Of a stretch of 64,000 nucleotides of DNA, positions 58,601 to 64,000 are shown one piece after another. This DNA is from Takakia lepidozioides. Its lineage: Eukaryota > Streptophyta > Takakiopsida > Takakiales > Takakiaceae. Numbering within the stretch: the first letter of the stretch is position 1; each line of letters starts with the position of its first letter. The position numbers and the translations under genes were made by a program. The notes under the pieces are model-generated. The model ran no database searches and was not told where the DNA came from. It saw only the letters and a program-made list of their open reading frames with translations. Location: contig CM060734.1 in the NCBI GenBank assembly GCA_030704615.1, forward strand, positions 44,902,042 to 44,966,041, given 5' to 3'.

Positions 58601-59979
58601 GCCATAGCCCCTTTGTAAACGGGACTGTCAATGGTTCCATGGACCCCTTCAGCTTGAGTAGGAGTGAAACCTGCAACAGCACAAAATGTATTGTTTTTGA
58701 GGTGATCAGAAAAAATAGAATATACTCATAAGACGTTGTTTGCTGTAGCCTTGTGGCCATTGACACCGCGCCCAGTTTGAGCGGAACACAAAGGGACAGA
58801 AACTACCTCTGTCAGGGGCTGACGTTGGTAGTATGACTTACCTTGAAATATGCATTTGATCCGAGTTTTCCAGATATCCTCTAGAAATCCCTTCACACCA
58901 ACATCAATCTGCTGTGGGTGATGTGCCCAATCAGAAAAAATAGAATACTAGTTCAAGCTTGCTTTTATCAGAATCTAGACGTGGAGCCTGCCGAAGCTTG
59001 GATAATGGATATATGAGTAGATGACTCAGTAATAGCCTAAGTTCAAAAAAACAAATGAAAAATTACTGGCACATGGCTTTACCATATCCATGTGCCATGG
59101 CAGAATCAACATGGCGGTGAGGAGGTAAGCTGCTGGCCTCGAACCTGCCTTCAGCCCCCAGCCTGACACTGCACAAGCCGAGAGGGCCAACCAGACAACT
59201 TATATTTAAGGCTATGACAGCGCCAAGATAGAGTTCTACATCCCAGCATTTGATGACAATAGAATTAGAGCTAAGTGTAAAGTCATAATCAGACAATGTG
59301 CATAAAAGTGTGACTCTGTGTTATTATGATTTGTTTGCAACAGAGACCAACCGTGACACAATATGAAAACGAAAATCTCTCCTAACAACTGAAAATCTTA
59401 ATGGGAGACTGGTGCTCTCTCACAACAGACATCACAAGTGCATGTTTGGATTGAACTCTAACCGCCTGCAGGTATTGAGGACAATAACACGGTAATTCCA
59501 TAAAAATTGGCACCACTCTTCAGTTGTATAAAGCTCAGCGTTACAGTTGTTTGAACTGGTGGAGCAGGCTCGTCACAGACTTATGAACAAAAACCCCGCA
59601 CCCAGCTTGGAGCACAAAGTCAGGAAAAAGGAAAAAGCAAGAGTGAAAGAGGGCCGAGTTACTCATGGAGGGAACCCGGACCGCGCGAGGACAAAGGTTT
59701 CACAGCTAAAACCTCAACGCATTACACGCGTAAGGCCAGACAAGATACCATCAAATCTCAAAAACGTGAAAAGACCATAATCGACTACAAACCTGGGGGA
59801 AGGGCTACTTCATGAACACAATATCGAGCCACATTGCGCCGCTTTGCATCCGGGGAGCTCTCTACCGACGAAAGTTGCGCACCATTGGTAGCAGTGTCTC
59901 GAGCCTTCCTCTTTGCTGAATCCTCCTCTGTCAGTTCCGCCATTTCTGCAATCTCTCCCAGCTCAGACGGCGCCTGCAT
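49694..59979 (-). CDS. HEN2: HEN2-type nuclear exosome RNA helicase
   Basis: Seventeen exons join in phase with GT-AG introns: 59,979-59,793; 58,670-57,793; 57,099-56,785; 56,044-55,940; 55,718-55,650; 55,500-55,333; 54,780-54,709; 53,847-53,731; 53,239-53,012; 52,668-52,510; 52,348-52,259; 51,624-51,529; 51,335-51,182; 50,866-50,718; 50,550-50,458; 50,139-50,047; 49,804-49,694 (about 1,027 residues). Motifs include Walker [17 protein letters not shown] (DExH box), [15 protein letters not shown], an arch/KOW segment [14 protein letters not shown], and the terminal helical region ending FANSLYL. Features favouring HEN2 over MTR4 are [10 protein letters not shown] with WDGDSHR, and GEMHVVPVQ. 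HEN2 is the nucleoplasmic helicase of the NEXT complex that feeds transcripts to the exosome. An RGG-rich insert (about residues 325-350) precedes the second RecA domain. The start is MQAPSEL; alternatives are upstream at 60,030 or downstream at 59,943. Confidence 0.93.
50607..50640. repeat. Perfect inverted repeat in a HEN2 intron
   Basis: catggtacatggt (50,607-50,619) and accatgtaccatg (50,628-50,640) are perfectly complementary around an 8-base loop. It lies in the intron between exons 14 and 15. It would fold as a hairpin in the transcript, with no known role. Confidence 0.5.
53510..53590 (+). repeat. Dispersed repeat, two copies in HEN2 introns
   Basis: The segment agacattgtttgcc to gaggggctac resembles 58,732-58,825 (agacgttgtttgct to caggggctga) in the same orientation, with scattered differences and small indels. 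Both lie in introns. The repeat class is unknown. Confidence 0.45.
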
Positions 59980-60090
59980 TGCTGAGCAGCATAGCAAATG
60001 CAACAGCACTGAATGCAAAAGACGATGCAAGCCCTCCTCCTAATTGCAGTTAGCATTCTCCTCGTCCTCGCAGGGTTTTCGAACGAGCAA

Positions 60091-60115
60091 TTAGGGTTAG
60101 GGCTAAGTTAGGGTT
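60091..60115 (-). promoter_or_regulatory. Telo-box-like motifs upstream of HEN2
   Basis: The minus strand has AACCCTAA at 60,098-60,091 and AACCCTAA at 60,115-60,108, about 110-140 bp above the chosen HEN2 start. The plant telo-box (AAACCCTAA) is a known promoter element near the transcription start of many housekeeping and RNA-metabolism genes. Function here is inferred. Confidence 0.45.
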
Positions 60116-60770
60116 GCAAATGGAATACGAAATGTCTCGGGTCTAATCAGTTCCGATACGTACCAATGAGTAGAAGAACATGAGATGGAACACGATGGTA
60201 CATGAATACGGACATGAGAACAAATCCATGTCACCTTTATTTAATATCTTTATTAATGCCATCTGGCAGCAGCAGTCAGATAGTGACAACTACCAGTTAT
60301 CCATCGTGGCTAAATTTAGCATGAATGGATGATGTCACCGGCTGCCAACATTCATCCAACCGGAAGCGGATGGGGGCCAGGTCAGCTTCTGACGAATAGC
60401 CGGACCAGAGTGGTCCTGGGTTCGACTCTGGAGATCAGGCCCGACTCAGTCTACGCTAGTACGCTCTCCTCTCCACATATATTGGACCCGAGTTTCTAAA
60501 TATGTTGACTGGGCCCTAACGAGGATAATATTATCTCTCACGTGTGGGAGTAAAGTCAGTCAGTGCTACCAACATCTCCTTAGAAGGTCCTCCATGAAGG
60601 TAATTCTTCGGTGCGTTCTTGGTCGCTATTTAAAATATAATTGGATTTTTAAAGTTGGGGTACAGAAGTTAAAAAATAGGAGTACAAAGGCTTAATTAGG
60701 TCAGCCACCGTTTGGCGGTAGGATGACCGGCAGGTGGCGGGGTGAGGGCATCTCTTTACGGGTATGTATA
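60116..60770. promoter_or_regulatory. Intergenic region between divergent genes
   Basis: HEN2 is transcribed leftward and the edge gene rightward from either side of this stretch. A B-box-like ggttcgactc at about 60,419 suggests a SINE remnant. No other element is assigned. Confidence 0.35.
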
Positions 60771-63121
60771 TCTTTAAGCGTGAAGGTCTCGACGACGACG
60801 ACGGTCGCAGAAAGAAAGCAAAAAAAAGGGCAAAAAAAGAAAAAAGAAAAAGAAACGAACGTAAAAGAAATATAAGCAGTGCATGCGGGCGAGGTACTCA
60901 CGCCAGCCAGCCTCGCAGAGAGCGAAGCAGGCTTGCCAGAGAGAAGAGGCTGCATACAAATCTCACACAAATCTCTAACAATTCACACACAATCACTCGC
61001 TCCCGCAAGCATCCCAGGCAGAGAGTGCTGGTTCCGATTTGGGTTCTGCTCTGTTTCAGATTTGGTTGACGAGGTTGTGAGATCGTTCTGTGGATCGAGC
61101 AGAATTGTTTGTGTTGAATTCGTTGTGTTTGGAAGGGAGAGTGTGTTTTTCGAGGAGCTGTGGAGAGATAGATAAGGAGAAAGAGCTCGAGTAGTTTGTG
61201 CCCTTTTGTGTCCCTTCTGTGGATCGCAATTGAATGAGAGGAGAGGGGAGGGGGGGGGGCGTACGTGTTTGCAGGCAATCTTTGAGAGAGGGAGACAATT
61301 GAGAAACAGAGCGAAGGTGGCAACATTTCGTTTTCCGGGCTTTTGAGAGTAAGGCCTGGTCTATGTTCGACTTGGGTCAATTTCGTGGGACAAGTGGGCC
61401 GGGTGACTTCGGGGATTAGGAAAGCGCGGATATAGTCATCTTGGTTTCATCTTTGTCACGATGGGTGCTGTCTGATTGATTAGTGGGATGAATTTTCCTG
61501 TCAACGCTGGGAATTACAGCCCCGCAGAAGTCTGCACTAGTTTGGACTGTTTTGGTGATATCTGTGGTTCTAACTTGTTGCATGCTTAAGGAGGTTTGGA
61601 TTCAACGTCCCTACCCTCTCCGCATCATCTACATGGTGTACAACATTCTTCAACGTATAATTGCAACGATTCTTTAGGCGAAAGCTGTTTAAGTTGTTAT
61701 GGAGGAGCTGCGATGTGCTTTTAGAGTACTGCTTCTTGGCGTCCATCCTTACTGTGCTTAGGCAATTATCCTTCAGAAGTCGTCCGTCGTTCTCGCTGAT
61801 TGTGTGGATGCGGTGAGATGACACTTCTTTCCTGTTTGTAAACAGAATGTCGATCGTCAGATAGATGGGAAATGTCTTTCAGAAGCCATTCTGTCAGTTT
61901 CCTGAGCTGCATTCTGCCTGTGATAGGGAAGTTACAGAAGTAACCTCGTATGGCTCCCCTGTCATCGATCTCTTCAGCCAATTATTAGTAGATTTCCAGT
62001 TTTGGATAGACGGGATGGAACAGGTCATGTACCCATACGTTGGAAGAATCATGTTCTTTTCTGAGAGATTGCCAGCAAGTTGTTCGGAAATGAAGTTGAC
62101 AAAGTTGATATTCAACCAGGATTTCTTCTGTTTTACATCTGTCTGGTGAAATGGAGCTCCTGATGGAGTTCATATGTTTTAAGATCTTGAATCTTCACAA
62201 TCTCAAGCACTTGGGTCTGTTACTTCAATGTTCCATCTGGGAAGCATTTGCGAGACAAAAAGCACTTCCAATTCGTAGTTCTTTTGATGCTCGTTTTGAG
62301 GAGTCAAAACTGGATCTACCTTGGTCTCTTTGAGCTGAAAATGTTGTGCAATGTCACCAACCTGAGCCCTACGATTGGTCAGCCCTTTCCTGAAGTATGA
62401 AGTAGTCAGCGTCTCTGCACCTTCTGGTTAGGGGCAGCTAGAAACAGCCAGTATCTGATGAAGAGCTTAGCACACATAGCCAGCATTCAAACTGCCCAGA
62501 GGTTTGTGGCATTGATCTGTATTTCTTGTTGGGGCTTTCATGCTTAAGGTGGATGGATTTTAGATCCTTTATTTGATACAGGAAGCTGTTGCTTTTGATG
62601 ACTTCTAAAGCTTGAGTCCTATGTTTTGTGCTGTTTGGACAGTAACCAAAGCAGTTTGTTTGTTGTAGTCATACTGTTCTCCTATGGATTACAGGTGATT
62701 TTCATCCTGTGTACCAATTGCACTTCCAGGTCCTGTGATGGGCTTGTGTTTTGCACCCTGTTGTTCACTAATTTGTGCAGATAATACCATTTGTCTTCCA
62801 CTGGTTAGCAATGTTGTCATGCTACCTTATATTATGGATGAGGTAGCGGTTGTTGTTAAGCTGATCCACATTTGAGCAAAGATATGGGCAGATGTAAAGG
62901 GAAGAACCAGCTGAGTATTTTCTTTGGTCCTAAACTCTGGCAGGGTAATGCGATGTACCAAAAGAAATTGAACTACATTTTGATGAAGGTTTGTGAAGTT
63001 GGCATATGTACCTATGATAACTTAATACATGAGTAAGGAATGACACTACTCTGTGGTAATGCCTTGTTTTAATAGAAGGGCGCCATCGAGGTGATTGACC
63101 AAAAAGGGGTGCAATCAAAGT
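60771..63121 (+). other. Possible 5-prime untranslated region of the edge gene
   Basis: Purine-rich sequence (about 60,780-60,870) and GA-rich leader-like sequence (61,130-61,330) are followed by a donor-like GTAAGG at about 61,348. An acceptor-like tttaatag precedes 63,077. A long 5-prime untranslated region with an intron of about 1.7 kb would explain the lack of coding potential. This is inferred from splice-site-like signals only. Confidence 0.25.
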
Positions 63122-64000
63122 ATGCAGATGAGTCACGTACCGTATGATGCAATGGGGAGCACCCGGTCTTCTACCCCACATGCTGACATGATTTTCTACC
63201 TGTGGAAGATGTGCCGGCTTGCAATGTTCTGTGCATGTTTGCTCTTTGCAGTGCTGCTGTCCATGACCTATGGCCTCAATCGGGCCACAGGTGAAGCTTC
63301 CCTCAGTCTGGCTAAGAACAACAGCATCCATTATTCCCCCCTCCAATCTCTTTTCAACAAAGACCAGCCCATGGCGGGAGAATTGCAGTGCGTCTTCTAA
63401 CTTCTTAGATCTCTCTTCATTTTTATGATCCATCCCAACTGGCCATTAGGGCCTTAAGGCTACAGCAAGTGAAGTCTAGTGACTTCAGGTCTTTGCCAGA
63501 TCCATTGAGTTGAGGGAATGGTCAATCACTAAGTCTCCCTTAAGTGTCCCTTGGTTCTTCAAACTTGGCATGAATCCGGTGGCAGTGTCAACCGAGTAAA
63601 GCAGTAAAGGTCTTTTACAAACATCATGAACTTTTTGTTGTCAATCTCCTATTGACAGCTCTAGTATGTGTCATGTGTATAGTTGATGTTATGTGATTGG
63701 TAGTTGAGCTCCAAATCAGAACCTTGATTTCATAAATGGCAGTTTCAATACTTATATCATCCACATAACAGCTTGCTTTGATTGAATGTTTGCAATGCAG
63801 GGAATCAGATTCAGCAATGCTGCAGAAGATAACTCAATATTCCACTCTGGAGTTCAAAACCCTGGTGATCGCCGAGACTGTGGTGCCCTACGAAGACCGA
63901 GAGAAGCTGTACAACTATGTGAAACAGCAGTTGGATGCATCCAATGTGATTAGTGAGGCACAAAAGTGTGCAGTTCTCACCATGGTGAACTTGGCACCTA
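63122..64000 (+). CDS. Membrane-anchored protein, unidentified, cut by the window edge
   Basis: Exon 1 (63,122-63,387) starts MQMSHVPYDA. It has one hydrophobic segment (about residues 35-50, LAMFCACLLFAVLLSMTYGL) and is followed by donor GTGCGT. Exon 2 begins at 63,801 after tgcaatgcag and joins in phase. It stays open to the end of the window, with charged helical composition (YEDREKLYNYVKQQLD). A short N-terminal tail before a single membrane segment suggests a type II or signal-anchored protein. No family is recognised from the 155 residues visible. Confidence 0.5.

Noticed and set aside
60395-60440. tRNA gene
   Set aside because: A B-box-like motif is present, but no A box at proper spacing and no cloverleaf pairing.
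1-64000. CRISPR array, bacterial operon or phage content
   Set aside because: No regularly spaced identical repeats with unique spacers; spliced genes and plant transposons show eukaryotic nuclear DNA.

Overview
The window is nuclear DNA from a streptophyte plant. The evidence is spliced genes with canonical GT-AG introns, a CACTA (En/Spm) transposase, Ty3/gypsy chromoviruses, a HEN2-type exosome helicase and a dirigent protein. The dirigent gene favours a land plant, and the unusual mobile-element repertoire suggests a seed-free lineage or one close to charophyte algae. The species cannot be named from sequence alone. About two thirds of the window is transposon-derived, and the single-copy host genes sit at the right end (46-64 kb).

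Region 1-7.2 kb holds small repeats: a foldback element with arrays of CAATTCAATTGAATTG, tRNA-derived SINE candidates, a short MITE-like element, and LTR-like copies whose family reappears at 38.8 kb. Region 7.2-27.4 kb looks like one large CACTA-like element. Its candidate left end is CACTACAGTAGG at 7,216. It carries two divergent genes. The rightward one is an apparently intact three-exon tnp2 transposase (21,466-25,541). The leftward one (19,753 down to 7,836) couples a Transposase_24-like region to an FCP1/SCP-like HAD phosphatase-like domain. The leftward gene is split by a chromovirus (8,497-14,965, 5-bp duplication GGCTG) and by an antisense LINE fragment (about 18.26-19.39 kb). Region 27.9-31.1 kb holds truncated gypsy pieces, including an integrase ending in a PHD finger, next to an unidentified spliced coding fragment.

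Region 31.1-44.95 kb is the most striking. Two copies of a Ty3/gypsy element stand head to head and share a single LTR-like block at the centre (38,789-39,106), forming a large inverted repeat. The element encodes a C5-cytosine DNA methyltransferase between its protease and reverse transcriptase. Copy 1 (minus strand) keeps an uninterrupted methyltransferase domain but has lost most of RT and RNase H. Copy 2 (plus strand) keeps most of RT and RNase H but has a broken methyltransferase. Both share a UAG followed by CAA CCA just upstream of RT, which fits the leaky-stop context UAG-CAR-YYA. Several other stops look like CpG deamination.

Region 46-64 kb contains a dirigent gene (minus), a complete 17-exon HEN2 gene (minus, 59,979-49,694, about 1,027 residues), and the first two coding exons of an unidentified membrane-anchored protein running off the right edge (plus). 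HEN2 and the edge gene are divergently arranged around an intergenic region near 60.1-60.8 kb.
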